A stretch of 64,000 nt of DNA from Shewanella phaeophyticola (lineage in GTDB: Bacteria > Pseudomonadota > Gammaproteobacteria > Enterobacterales > Shewanellaceae), in assembly GCF_025398315.1 (NCBI RefSeq), contig NZ_JAODOQ010000001.1:2046001-2110000 (forward strand), read 5' to 3'. Below, one piece after another: positions 1-10,208 of the stretch (the first letter of the stretch is position 1; every line of letters starts with the position of its first letter). Below the pieces are notes generated by a model. The model had not been told where the DNA came from. It did no database searches and worked only from the letters and a program-made list of their open reading frames with translations. The position numbers and the translations under genes are program-made.

Positions 1-45
1 TTTTATGCGCCATAGCTTATCAAATGCGGCTAATAGTGTGAACCT

Positions 46-705
46 TTAAAAGCTAAAGCTGTAGCCTTGTCCTCTGACGGTATTGATTAAATCACGCGGT
101 AAATTGCCTTTAGCTAATTTACGTCGAGTATTACTGATGTGCATGTCTAAATTACGATCAAATTGTCCAAGTTTTTTATGTAAAACACGTTGTTGTAATT
201 CCGCTTTTGTCACTACAGCACCTTGGCGTTCATATAAATATTTAAACAGGCGATATTCAGTTTGGGTAAGTGTTAATGGTTTATCTTCGAGATAGACAGT
301 GTAATTAACATCATCAAAATGTATTTTTTGCTCGGTAATATCATTGAGCGGCATTTGAGTTCGGCGTTTGAGAATATTAAGGCGTAATTGTAATTCACGT
401 ACGTTAACGGGTTGACTTAGGTAGTCATCAGCACCCAACTCGAGCGCATTAATTCGCTCTAACTCATTATTGGCATCGGCAATAACGATTATTGGCGTCG
501 GCGCTTGTCTCGCGACTAACAACCAAAATGAATCCATTTTCGGTACGGAAAAGTCCAATAAAATGGCTTCTAAGGTCAAGGTTTCCATTTTGATCAACGC
601 ATCAAAGGCATTATTTACTTGATGGACGTAGTACCCTTGCGCTGTAAGTTGATAAAATAACTCATGAGACGCAGAATGTAGATCAATTAATAGAATATGT
701 TTCAT
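46..705 (-). CDS. OmpR/PhoB-family response regulator with atypical receiver
   Basis: A 219-residue two-domain transcription regulator. Residues 1-115 form a receiver with the phospho-acceptor Asp51 in the context LLDFSVP. The C-terminal ~95 residues form a winged-helix DNA-binding domain ending in RGQGYSFSF, typical of the OmpR/PhoB class. The receiver is unusual: the acidic pocket has only Asp8, the conserved Thr/Ser is replaced by Ile75 (VIADA) and the conserved Lys before Pro is Gln98 (LSQP). It may therefore respond weakly or unconventionally to phosphorylation. No histidine kinase gene lies on the visible side. The family assignment is firm; the regulon is unknown. Confidence 0.85.
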   Translation of the reverse strand: MKHILLIDLHSASHELFYQLTAQGYYVHQVNNAFDALIKMETLTLEAILLDFSVPKMDSFWLLVARQAPTPIIVIADANNELERINALELGADDYLSQPVNVRELQLRLNILKRRTQMPLNDITEQKIHFDDVNYTVYLEDKPLTLTQTEYRLFKYLYERQGAVVTKAELQQRVLHKKLGQFDRNLDMHISNTRRKLAKGNLPRDLINTVRGQGYSFSF

Positions 706-808
706 TGCAAACCACTTAATGATAACGATTTCTATTTAGATTATCACAAGAGATAACAACTAACCATGTAGCAACATCACATTATCAACATATTTTTGGC
801 TTAGGTAC

Positions 809-838
809 AAAAATGGCCTGAAATATCAGGCCATTTTT
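809..838 (-). terminator. Rho-independent terminator (bidirectional)
   Basis: A 13-bp perfect stem, AAAAATGGCCTGA paired with TCAGGCCATTTTT around a 4-nt loop, lies 20 nt past the stop of the DUF885 gene. Both sides end in A/T runs, so it could work in either direction. It separates that gene from the response regulator. Confidence 0.8.
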
Positions 839-857
839 ACAATACTGACTGTGATGA

Positions 858-2659
858 TTATTTATCAGTCATTAACTGTTTAATAAACTTGACTGGTGCA
901 CTGCCGTAGCTTAAAAACTGTTCATGGAACTGTTTTAAGTCAAAATCATCGCCTAGTTTGGCTTTTTGCTGCTCACGGAAATCATAAATCTCACGATAGC
1001 CCGCATAATAGCTAGTAAGCTGCACTTGGCTTAATGTTGCACGGCGCCATTTACCTTCTGCCTCAGCACGTTGTTGGAAGGCTTCGTTTTCAAGTAGGTT
1101 TATCACCTCTTGCTCACCCATGCCTTTAACCTGAATGCTGTAATCTAAAATTGTGTTACATATTACTCGCAGGTTCCATTTGTAATACATTAACCACATT
1201 TCAGGTTCAAAATCGCCATAGCCCTCTTCGAGCATCATGCGCTCGGTGTAAACGGCTCCATCCTTCAATCATGGCACCATTACCAAATAAGCTTTTCACT
1301 AGGCTTGGAGATTGATTTGAGTATACAAGCTGGGTGTAATGGCCTGGGATCGCCTCGTGAATATTCAGTACCTGTAAAATCCAGTGGTTATATTCACGTA
1401 AATAGCTTTCGGCTGACTCATCACTCATGCTATCTAATGGCGACACGTTATAATAGGTATTACCGCCTTGATCATACGGCTCAGGGAGCGCTAATAGACG
1501 CTCCAGCAAACCCGCGCATATACTCAGGTGTTTCACGTACAATTAATGGTTTGTCAGGGTCAAGGGTAACGAGTTGCTTGTCGTTGACAAATTTGATCAA
1601 TGCGGGGATCTGTTTACGCACTTCTTCAACAAAGTTCTCTCGCTTAACATGTTTTGCTGATAACACATCGATTAACTGACGAATCGCTACCTTGTCATCT
1701 GCAGGTTTTGGTGTATCGATGTAAGTGGATCAAATTTTTGTGGTGATTTTAGCCATTTCTTGCTGGATGTGATTTTTATCCGCCACGGCTTTGTCATAAA
1801 GCTGTTTTGCTGTCATGCCTGACTGAATATCAAAGGCAAACTTTTCTTCGTATAGGGTTTCACCAATACGAAAATCACGCGCACCGTCTTTTGTCAGTTT
1901 TGCTTCAAGTTCGGTTAGCCACTCAATATGCTGTGTTATTGCGGCGGCCGCGGCCTCAAAGCGCGTGGTAAATAATGCTTTTTGCTCTGCGGTTAACCCT
2001 GAGTCTGCAACTTGCTTGACTAGCGCATCAGATAATACCGAAAACGCCCCTTTGTTTTGCATGATGGCTAATTGGGTGTGTTCTAAGGTTGGGTCACTGA
2101 TGTTTGCTCTGGCAGCCTCATAATAGGCAGGTACATTTTCAAGGCGGGCAATAACTGACGCTAGGCGTTCATCAAGCGGAGCAAAGTCTTCGTTGATAAT
2201 TTGCGCAAAGCCACCAGAAACATTGTAGTTAGACGGATCCCATTGCCAGCTTTTATAACGTTGTACATCCCATTTCATTGACTCTACGAGGTTAACCAAG
2301 AGTTTATAGTCAATCTGTTGATTAGGGCTGAGTGTCAACGGGTCAAATTGCGCTAATGCCGTTTGCTGTTTATCGACAAAAGCCAACGTGTTATCACGGC
2401 TTTGTTTGTTTGGGATCTCTAAATAGCCGTCGTTAACGTGTTTGCCACTGTAAAGCGCCCAGGTGGGCGACAACTGCCATAATTCATCAATAAACTGTTG
2501 TGAGTATTGGTCAAAGTCTACAGTTTTTGGGGCGACCACAGAGGTAACGTCTTTTGTTGCTGCGGTTTGTTCAGTTGCAACACTCGTTTGATTGTCACTA
2601 CAGCCTAGCAAACTTGCTAGCGCTAAAGAGATGGCCATAGGCAATAATGCTTTGTTCAT
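858..2659 (-). CDS. DUF885-family lipoprotein (interrupted)
   Basis: An exported ~600-residue DUF885 (COG4805) protein. The N-terminus MNKALLPMAISLALASLLGC ends in a lipobox, so it should be a lipoprotein. The likely metal motif HEAIPGHYTQ is present in the second half, in keeping with a metallopeptidase-like fold; the substrate is unknown. The start has AGGG eleven bases upstream. The reading frame is interrupted three times: an in-frame TGA at 1730-1732 where the family context suggests Trp, a shift near 1479-1487 just after ISAP, and an inserted base at 1254-1260 where GGATGG-GCC is expected but GGATGGAGCC is read. All three fit the window-wide GGGCC lesion pattern, so the gene is probably intact in the organism. 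Confidence 0.82.
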
Positions 2660-2981
2660 ATTATGTCCCTAAATTTATTGTTTTTGTATTTTTGATTGGT
2701 GTTTATGGTGTTATGCATGTAGTTAACACCAAAGCCTTAAATGATTTTTTACTATCCATATAGTTAACCATGTTCGTCGCTGTTTTGCAGCAACTAGACA
2801 CCTTTTGTGACACAAATTAACTTTGATAACGGCAATAGTTTTTGAGTAGCTGAGGAATTGAATCGGGCGAGCGTTTAGCCGTAGGTATAATAAAAGGGTC
2901 GAGCGTAGCCCTTAAGGTCAATTGCGTTAATCTAATGGTAAAAGGCGTGTGGCAGACCAGCAGGTGACAAGATTAATAGGC

Positions 2982-3013
2982 ATGACTTAAGCGCATGGCA
3001 GCGCTTAAGTCAT
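2982..3013. repeat. Perfect 13-bp hairpin between DUF885 gene and helicase
   Basis: ATGACTTAAGCGC (2982-2994) and its exact reverse complement (3001-3013) flank a 6-nt loop, 38 nt beyond the helicase stop. There is no T-run on either side, so it is not a classical intrinsic terminator. It could be a Rho-assisted terminator or an mRNA 3'-end stabiliser. The rest of the 2660-3050 gap shows no gene. Confidence 0.6.
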
Positions 3014-3050
3014 CATCAAAGCGTTACAAATTCCAAGGATTAGGCTTAGG

Positions 3051-4340
3051 CTATTTTTTGACTGGCGCCTTTTGCGTTTTGGCTTTTCTAAAATCAGTGT
3101 TGTCGCCTTTAGACTTACCCAAACTTAAGGTGGGTCTTTCATCTTGAGTTTTGGGTTTATTTTGACGGCTTTTCGGTACATGATTGAGTATTGACTCAGG
3201 TACCGGCTTTTTCGGCTCAAACCCTTCAATCACTTTACGTTCTAGCAAATGGCCTAATCGACTTTCAATCATGCACAGATTTTTAAAGTCATCTTTAGAA
3301 ACAAACGATATCGCCTCACCAACGGCACCTGCCCGCCCAGTACGACCAATGCGATGAATGTAATCATCAGCAGGATACGGTAAGTCGTAGTTTATGACGC
3401 GTGATAAATCGTCAATATCGATACCACGAGACGCTATGCCAGTTGCCACAAGATATTTAATCTTCCTCGATTTAAAATCCGCTAAAATTTGTTCACGTAC
3501 TGGCTGGCTGCGGCCACTGTGAATGCATTCTGCCTCAATGTCGCGCTTTTCGAGCTGACTCACTAACTTGGCAGCACCTTGCTTGGTTTCTATGAAAATC
3601 AGCGCTTGATCCCAAGCTTGTGTTTTAATTAAATGACTCAATAATGCTGATTTTTTGTCTTTATCAACCGTGGTTAACCATTGTGAAATTTTGGGTGCTG
3701 AGCTTTTATCAGCAATGACAGAGATTTCAACCGGACGATGAATGGCGGTTTTTGCAAGTGCACGAACTTGGTTTGATAGCGTCGCAGAAAACAACAAACT
3801 TTGGCGCTCTGATGGCAGTTTGTCGATGATTTTATTGATGTCTTCAATAAAGCCCATGTCTAACATGCGATCAGCTTCATCAAGCACTAACACTTCTAGC
3901 TCATCAAAATGCACTGCGCGCTGGGTGTATAAATCCAGTAAACGCCCAGGGGTTGCCACCAAAATATCAACGCCATCAATTAACGCTTGTTTTTGCGGCT
4001 TTTCATCAACACCACCGTATATCACAAACGATGACACCCCCACATGTTTAGCATACGCCACAATATTACTTTGAACCTGCACGGCAAGTTCACGAGTAGG
4101 TGTTAAAATAAGCGCGCGAATACGCTTTTTGCGTTGAGTTTGTGTGTCGGCTAAACGCTCTAATATTGGCAGCACAAAACTGGCGGTTTTACCGGTACCG
4201 GTTTGCGCGGCCGCAAGCAAGTTTTTGCCTTGTAAAATCACCGGAATGGTTTGTTGTTGGATAGGTGTTGGGTTGCTGTAACCCACTTCAGCTAAGGCTT
4301 TGACAATAGTGTCGCGTAATCCAAGTGTCGAAAATGGCAT
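3051..4340 (-). CDS. rhlE: DEAD-box ATP-dependent RNA helicase, RhlE-like
   Basis: A ~429-residue RNA helicase that unwinds RNA duplexes using ATP in the cytoplasm. All core motifs are present in order: Q motif PTPIQQQ, Walker A AQTGTGKT, PTRELAVQ, VATPGR, DEAD in VLDEADRMLDMGF, LLFSATL, and HRIGRTGRAG. The tail after ~residue 375 is Lys/Pro-rich, as in the RhlE group. The start is placed at MPFSTLGLRD (ATG 4338-4340), where the family N-terminus begins; the 20 residues upstream in the open frame do not resemble the family. The gene is intact and monocistronic. RhlE versus a related paralogue is less certain than the family. Confidence 0.9.
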   Translation of the reverse strand: MPFSTLGLRDTIVKALAEVGYSNPTPIQQQTIPVILQGKNLLAAAQTGTGKTASFVLPILERLADTQTQRKKRIRALILTPTRELAVQVQSNIVAYAKHVGVSSFVIYGGVDEKPQKQALIDGVDILVATPGRLLDLYTQRAVHFDELEVLVLDEADRMLDMGFIEDINKIIDKLPSERQSLLFSATLSNQVRALAKTAIHRPVEISVIADKSSAPKISQWLTTVDKDKKSALLSHLIKTQAWDQALIFIETKQGAAKLVSQLEKRDIEAECIHSGRSQPVREQILADFKSRKIKYLVATGIASRGIDIDDLSRVINYDLPYPADDYIHRIGRTGRAGAVGEAISFVSKDDFKNLCMIESRLGHLLERKVIEGFEPKKPVPESILNHVPKSRQNKPKTQDERPTLSLGKSKGDNTDFRKAKTQKAPVKK

Positions 4341-4441
4341 GAAATGAGTACTCAATAATAGAACAAATAATAGCGTGGTGTCAGTATAGCATTCACTCAA
4401 GGATCAAGTGAAAAACGCTTATAAATAACCGTTCGGAAATG

Positions 4442-4470
4442 AAAAAAGACGTCCGAAGACGTCTTTTTTC
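4442..4470 (-). terminator. Rho-independent terminator after tRNA-Ser
   Basis: Read on the minus strand, GACGTC-TTCG-GACGTC is followed by TTTTTT, with a matching A-run on the other side (AAAAAAGACGTC/GACGTCTTTTTT). It is a stable UUCG-type tetraloop hairpin starting 5 nt after the tRNA 3' end. Confidence 0.85.
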
Positions 4471-4475
4471 AAGTT

Positions 4476-4565
4476 TGGCGGTGAGCGAGAGATTCGAACT
4501 CTCGTTAGGGATTAACCTAAACACACTTTCCAGGCGTGCGCCTTCAGCCACTCAGCCAGCTCACC
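4476..4565 (-). tRNA. tRNA-Ser (anticodon GGA)
   Basis: A 90-nt class II tRNA with GGTGAGC pairing to GCTCACC, a long variable arm, an anticodon loop CTGGAAA (anticodon GGA), a GTTCGAATC T-arm and an encoded CCA end. It reads UCC/UCU serine codons. Confidence 0.95.
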
Positions 4566-4833
4566 AATTTTGCGGATTTAAATACATTTTGTATGTAAAT
4601 CCAAATATTGTTTGTTTACCGCTCTGTACGCCCGTTTACGATATAATGCTTGCAAGAGCCATCAGTAAACCATCATTGCCGTTTTTTTGTCGTTATATTC
4701 TCGTTAAATGAGATAAATCATAACTAGCGGTGATGTCGAACGTGGCGTACTTTACGCAAATGCCGATAGCGGGTCAAGCTAAATCACCCCACTATCAAAC
4801 GTTTGCACAAATGCTCGACAACTTAAGCAAAAT

Positions 4834-5464
4834 CTATCCAATCAAACTTGGAAACAAGCCTTTTACACCCGCTGAAATAACCTCAATGCCTAACGACAGC
4901 ATTAATAAGCCCATCAGACGAGTAATCACGTTAATACCTGTTTTTCCTAAAAATTTAAATAACACCGGTGCCATGCGGAATAATCCCCAGCTCACTAAAC
5001 CTAAAGTGACAATGGTTAAAAACATCCCGATGAAGTTAACCATTTTGTTGTGCTCAGCTGCAAATACAATCACCGAACTAATGGCACCCGAGCGCCATTA
5101 AAGGCAGCGCTAAAGGTACAACCGCGACAGACTCCATGCCCGAAGACTCACGGTCCTCTTCTTGGTTGCGTTTAACTTCACTGATTTTACCTTGCAACAT
5201 CGACATCGCGATAATACAAATCAAGCTACCGCCGGCAATTCGAAAGGCAGAGAGTGAAATACTAAACATACTCAAAATATGCTGACCGGCAAACATAGTC
5301 ACCAATAAAATGACCACCACAGCAAAGTTTGCCACCCGATTGGTATGTTGACGCTCAATTTCGGTTTGATGGCTCGTCAAGCTGACAAAAACAGGTAATA
5401 ACCCTACCGGATTGATAATCGCTAACAGTCCTAAGAAGAACTTGATATAAAGCATAAAATCCAC
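4834..5464 (-). CDS. MarC-family (NAAT/SnatA-like) inner-membrane protein (frameshifted)
   Basis: A ~210-residue polytopic membrane protein of the MarC/YchE/YhgN family. The N-terminal half, MDFMLYIKFFLGLLAIINPV, carries the family NP motif in the first helix. Further helices follow around residues 45-65 and 75-95, and three more lie in the second frame (GMFLTIVTLGLVSWG onward). Members of the family are suggested to export small amino acids, but many lack a proven substrate. A shift at 5083-5096 falls where the family has MAGPGAISS; a GGGCCCGGG string there would match, and GCTCGGG is read. The gene is otherwise complete and monocistronic. Confidence 0.8.
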
Positions 5465-5846
5465 TAACTGAACCCTCTTGATATAACCTGTTTTGACGCT
5501 CGATTCTGAGCGCGCTAATGTAGCCGAAACATGTTGATTTACATAATGAGATTTTTTGCTATTTTAATGCCACTTTGCCTTAGAAAAGCTAATGCGATTT
5601 ACTTAAAAATCCCCTGATAACCATTATCACCAAATGTTTATAATAATGTTTTGCGTATTTTTATTTCATCATTCGCGTTTCTGCCGTGTTTTTATGGTTT
5701 TAATACACAATTAGTGCTGAAAAATCACACAAATCAGCATTATTGATCGCGTTCTCTTTTTTAGATCTGTATCTTTGCCATACAACACTAAGCTGAACAT
5801 AAAATAACCATGATGAAAAATACTAACGTTAAGGTAAACGTAGACA

Positions 5847-5881
5847 TAAAAAAAGAGATGCCATCTATGATGACATCTCTT
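5847..5881 (-). terminator. Intrinsic terminator-like hairpin
   Basis: The stem GAGATGCCATC / GATGACATCTC (one mismatch) has a 3-nt loop and, on the minus strand, is followed by a run of seven T. It could end transcripts from the S9 peptidase gene that read through the repeat element at 5937-6204. Confidence 0.55.
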
Positions 5882-5936
5882 GCTTAATCCGTAATACCGT
5901 TTTGAGTGATATTAACGTTATCGATTTAGCTCATGG

Positions 5937-6204
5937 TAATACCAATTCCACTAATTATCTGGTCATTCAGCGGGAGTTCTGTGTCTTCTAGGCAAGTAAT
6001 AGGATTGTAGGCATAGTTGCTCTACGTCAAAATACTATTAAGCAGCATAGAAGGCACAGAAACCCGCCTTGCAGGAGGCGCTCAGACTGTCCATTTCTTT
6101 GTTGCATTGCCTTAGAAGGGAATAACCATTATTTCAACAATGCGCCTCAAACTGAACAGTCTGAGCGACTCTGATTGTTCACATAATTAATGGAAATGGT
6201 ATAA
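5937..6204. mobile_element. MITE-like inverted-repeat element, ~268 bp, non-coding
   Basis: The outer ends are near-perfect inverted repeats of ~21 bp: TAATACCAATTCCACTAATT on the left and its complement, with few mismatches, at about 6184-6204. Inside are two further inverted pairs: TTCTGTGTCTTCTA (5977-5990) with TAGAAGGCACAGAA (6048-6061), and CGCTCAGACTGT (6079-6090) with ACAGTCTGAGCG (6156-6167). No ORF of note is present. The nested symmetry suggests a non-autonomous transposable element that folds into a multi-stem RNA. It abuts the 3' end of the S9 peptidase gene. Confidence 0.65.
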
Positions 6205-6207
6205 TAA

Positions 6208-8260
6208 CTATTTTGCTGTCCAGCGATCCATCCAACCGAGTACATTTTTGTACCACTGTTGTAAATTGTCTTGATTTAAAATCCAGTGGTTTTCATCTGG
6301 GAACACTAACAATTCTGATGGAATACCATTACGTTGCATGTAAGTGTAAGCCGCTAAGCCTTGACCATAGGGGACACGGTAATCTTTTTCACCGTGGATC
6401 ACTAACATTGGCGTTTTCCAGTTTTCAACATAGTTCACTGGGTTAAACTTCTCAAACAGTGCTTTATTTTTGTCGTACGTGCCACCAAATTCATATTCAG
6501 GGAACCATAGTTCTTCAGTCACGTAATACATTGAGCGCATATCAAATAAACCTGCGTGGTTAACAAGACATTGGAAACCGTCGTTCCAGTTACCTTGGAA
6601 CCAGTTCATCATGTAGCCTCCGTATGAACCTCCTAAGGCACATGCATTATTCGCATCTAACCAAGGTTGTTGCGCGGTAACAGACGCCAAGCCCTTTTTA
6701 AGATCTTCTAGTGGTTTTCCGCCCCAGTCTTTACCAATAGAGTCGGTAAATGCCTGGCCATAACCAGTAGAACCGTGGAAGTCGACCATCACGACGCCAT
6801 AACCTGCACCGGCTCCAAAGCTGTGCGTTCCAACGACCACTAAAACTGTTACCAAATGACCCTTGTGCATGCACCGTGTACTAAATACGCAATCGGGTAT
6901 TGTTTACCTTCGACATAGTTAGCCGGTTTAATCCAGTAGCCATGCACGGTTTCATCATTCCAACCTTTAAAGTTGAACTGCTCATACTCACCAAATTTGA
7001 TGTTAGCTAGTTTGTCTTTGTTGACGTCAGTTAGCTGTGTAAGGTGCTCACCCTCTGTTGTTACGCTAAATAAATCACCCGGTTCAATTAAAGATGATTT
7101 TTTGAAAATCAATTGGTTGTTCGTCACGGCGATTAAACTGTTACTGCCTTGGTTGTAAATTGGACGCACATCACCAAATTGGGTGTTCACTTCAAAAATT
7201 GACACTTGCCCAACATCTTGTGCGGTAACGTACAGAGTACGGCCATCGGCACTGAATGTCAGTGAACTTGGGCTGCGATCCCACAGGGGGGCGACTTCTT
7301 TTTCTTGGCCAGTAACATTGTCACGTAGCATGATGCGGTAACGATCCGCTTCGTAACCTGGCTTGGTCATGGCTAAGTACGCTAAATAACGGCCATCAGC
7401 TGAGAACGTTGGCTGTGAGTCCCATGCAGCGTTTGCTTCGGTTAAGTTAACGGTTTCACCACCGGTAACAGGCACTTGCCATAAATCGTAATTAGTGGTC
7501 CAGGCTTGATCGCGACTTGGCGCTTTAGCACTATATACCACGTGTTTACCATCAGGGGTAAAGGTCACCTCTTCCATGCCAGAAAACGGCTTGGGCGGCG
7601 TTTCTGTATCGCGATTAGCGGTAACGTTGGTAGGCTCAGTGATTTTTTTACCGTTTAATTGGCCAACAAATAAATGATTGCGGGCATGGTCTTCCCAAGT
7701 ATCCCAGTGACGAACCATTAATTGCTTATATTCGCGCCCCGAAGTTTTGCTTTCATCAATGGCGGTAAACTTGTCTTTAGAACAAGCTAAGTCTTTGCAT
7801 TCAGGGAACACACGCAGGGTCATGACCACTTGCTTACCATCTTGCGACAATTTATAACCATTTACATCTAATGGTAAATCGGTAACAGCCATGGCTTCAC
7901 CGCCATTAAGGCCAATTGATATAACTGGCTGGTGCCCGTGCGGCTCGCAAGGAAATAAATCGATTTATTGTCGGCAGAAAAACTCACATCATGTTCAGTA
8001 CCTGCCGCAGCGGTTATCTGTTTAGGCTGTGCATTTTTATTGGTTAAATCGAGTAGATACAGATCTGAGCTGGCTTCACCTTGGTCATCAACCACTTTAA
8101 CGCCATAAACTAGGCTTTTACCGTCATTTGATACTGCGGCAGAATGCAATTTATTTAAATTAACTAATTGCTGCACATTAAAAGGTGTCGGCTCAGCCGC
8201 AAGCGCTGATGTTGCCATTCCGGCGGCAACCAGTGCAAATAATACAGAGGACTTTTTCAT
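6208..8260 (-). CDS. S9-family (prolyl oligopeptidase-type) secreted peptidase (frameshifted)
   Basis: An exported ~685-residue serine peptidase. It has a signal peptide (MKKSSVLFALVAAGMATSALA, cut before EPTP), a TolB-like beta-propeller with repeated SADGRYLAYLA / TPDGKHVVYSA blades, and a C-terminal alpha/beta-hydrolase domain. The catalytic triad is visible as GGSYGGYM (Ser), HGEKDYRVP (Asp) and DENHW (His). It likely cleaves oligopeptides in the periplasm or outside the cell. Three lesions break the frame: 7910-7913 (LGLNGGEA expected, a G lost from GGGCC), 6863-6875 (HGGPQGS expected) and 6811-6816 (Leu-Trp-Ala expected, TGGAGCC read for TGGGCC). Apart from these the family signature is complete. 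Confidence 0.85.
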
Positions 8261-8351
8261 TGTTATGGAGTCTCAGTTGTTTTAGTAGTGATTGTGAGCC
8301 GTGTTGTGCATGGCTTACGATAAATATGTATTGCAGACTAGCGAAAGCAAA

Positions 8352-8397
8352 ACGCTCAGGCAACAGGCCTTTTGTAAAAAGCTGTAAACCTGAGCGT
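8352..8397 (-). terminator. Terminator downstream of fumarase
   Basis: The inverted repeat ACGCTCAGG (8352-8360) / CCTGAGCGT (8389-8397) has a 28-nt loop. On the minus strand it is followed by TTTTGCTTT. It lies between fumarase and the S9 peptidase, which suggests separate transcripts. Confidence 0.6.
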
Positions 8398-8463
8398 CTT
8401 ATCACATTGACACTGTAGTGAGTCTATGTGTTTGCCGTAAATAACGCCGATTATTTGGCTTTG

Positions 8464-10010
8464 CTATTGGCAATATTCACTTTCCATATTGCAGTAGCCA
8501 GTCTCGTGAGCATTAACGCCATTAGAATCTACAGCAACGGTTACAGGCATATCTTGTACTTCAAACTCGTAAATAGCTTCCATTCCCAAGTCTTCAAATG
8601 CCACAACACGGGCTTTTTTAATGGCTTTAGACACTAAATAAGCCGCGCCGCCCACTGCCATTAAATACACAGCTTTATGCTTTTTAATTGACGCTACGGT
8701 TTCAGCGATCACGCTCAGATTTACCAATCATGCCCATTAGACCGGTTTTGTCTAACATCATGTCGGTAAATTTATCCATACGGGTTGCTGTTGTTGGGCC
8801 TGCTGGGCCAACCACTTCTTCACGCACAGGATCAACATGAGCCGACGTAGTAAATAAACTTACCTGTAAAATCGACACCCTCAGGTAGACCTTCGCCTGA
8901 ATCTAACAGCGATTGGATGCGTTTATGCGCTGCATCGCGACCGGTTAACATTTTACCGTTAAGCAATAAGGTATCACCACTGTTCCAAGTTTCGATTTCA
9001 GCTTGAGTGATGTTATCCAGGTTAACACGGTGAGTATTCTCGCCCGCTTCACGAGTGATTTCTGGCCAATCAGATAATGATGGTGGTGTTAAATCAACTG
9101 GACCTGTACCGTCTAAATGAAAATGCACATGGCGGGTTGCTGCACAATTTGGGATCATCACGACAGGCTTAGAAGCCGCATGAGTTGGCGCTGATTTGAT
9201 TTTAATGTCTAGCACGGTTGTTAAACCACCTAAACCTTGCGCACCTATACCTAAGTTGTTAGCGCGCTCAAAAATATCTACACGTAACTTCTCTTCAGTT
9301 GTTTCTGCGCCGCGCGCCATTAACTCGTGAATATCAACAGGATCCATTAGCGACTCTTTTGCCATTACCGCGGCTTTTTCAGCCGTGCCGCCAATACCTA
9401 TGCCGAGCATGCCTGGTGGACACCAACCCGCACCCATTGTCGGTAAGGTTTTTTCTACCCAAGCTGCAATGTCATCAGATGGGTTTAACATCGCCATTTT
9501 TGATTTGTTTTCAGAGCCGCCGCCTTTAGCTGCAATCATCACTTCAACCTGATTACCCGCAACCATGTCAATATGTACCACCGACGGGGTATTGTCTTTG
9601 GTGTTTTTGCGCGCGCCAGCAGGATCTGCGACAATCGATGCACGTAATGGATTATCTGGATTAGTGTAAGCACGGCGTACACCTTCATCAACCATTTCTT
9701 GTACTGTCATATCGGTTTTGTCCCACTGTACCGACATACCAATTTTAACAAATGTAGTCACAATCCCCGTGTCTTGACACAAAGGACGCTTACCTTCTGC
9801 TGACATACGCGAGTTAATTAAGATTTGCGCTATCGCATCTTTGGCCGCTGCACTTTGTTCACGCTTGTAAGCATTGTACATCGCATCAACAAAATCTTTC
9901 GGGTGATAGTAAGAAATGTATTGTAGTGAATCGGCGATACTTTCAATAAAGTCGGCCTGTTTAATTACAACAGGAGTATTGGAAGTAGTTGTAGGGGTAT
10001 TGCTCGACAT
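8464..10010 (-). CDS. Class I fumarate hydratase, FumA/FumB type (frameshifted)
   Basis: An iron-sulfur fumarase of ~516 residues that interconverts fumarate and malate in the TCA cycle. The three expected cluster cysteines are in RPLCQDTG, GAGWCPPG and IPNCAATRH. The C-terminal beta domain carries GPAGPTTATRMD and ends EYCQ. The start is set at MSSNTPTT because GGAG lies 8 nt upstream of ATG 10008-10010. Two lesions break the frame: 8834-8845, where the family has YYVGPVDP (GGGCCC expected, GGCTCATG read), and 8704-8714, where SERGPIA is expected but five bases are missing. Both are Gly-Pro sites. An essential-type metabolic gene broken twice argues for sequence error. Confidence 0.9.
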
Positions 10011-10208
10011 ATGGGGCGCTCCAGCAGCCATTGCGGCCTAACATTATTATCTTTATCAACACAATCGTTTGAGTAGCCATCTCGTTATTATTAACCGACT
10101 CAATCACGCGTCATTAAACGATTACCAAACGAGGTTAACTATTTAGACCAATATGATACTCTTTCCATCCTTTTTGGGCTACATCACATTTTTAGATAAG
10201 GGTTATCG

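Noticed and set aside
712..735. Fur-like AATGATAACGATTTC upstream of the response regulator
   Set aside because: Only the left half fits the consensus; the right half is poor.
4439..4711. 90-codon plus ORF over the tRNA-Ser region
   Set aside because: It reads through the terminator and the antisense of tRNA-Ser, so it is a chance frame.
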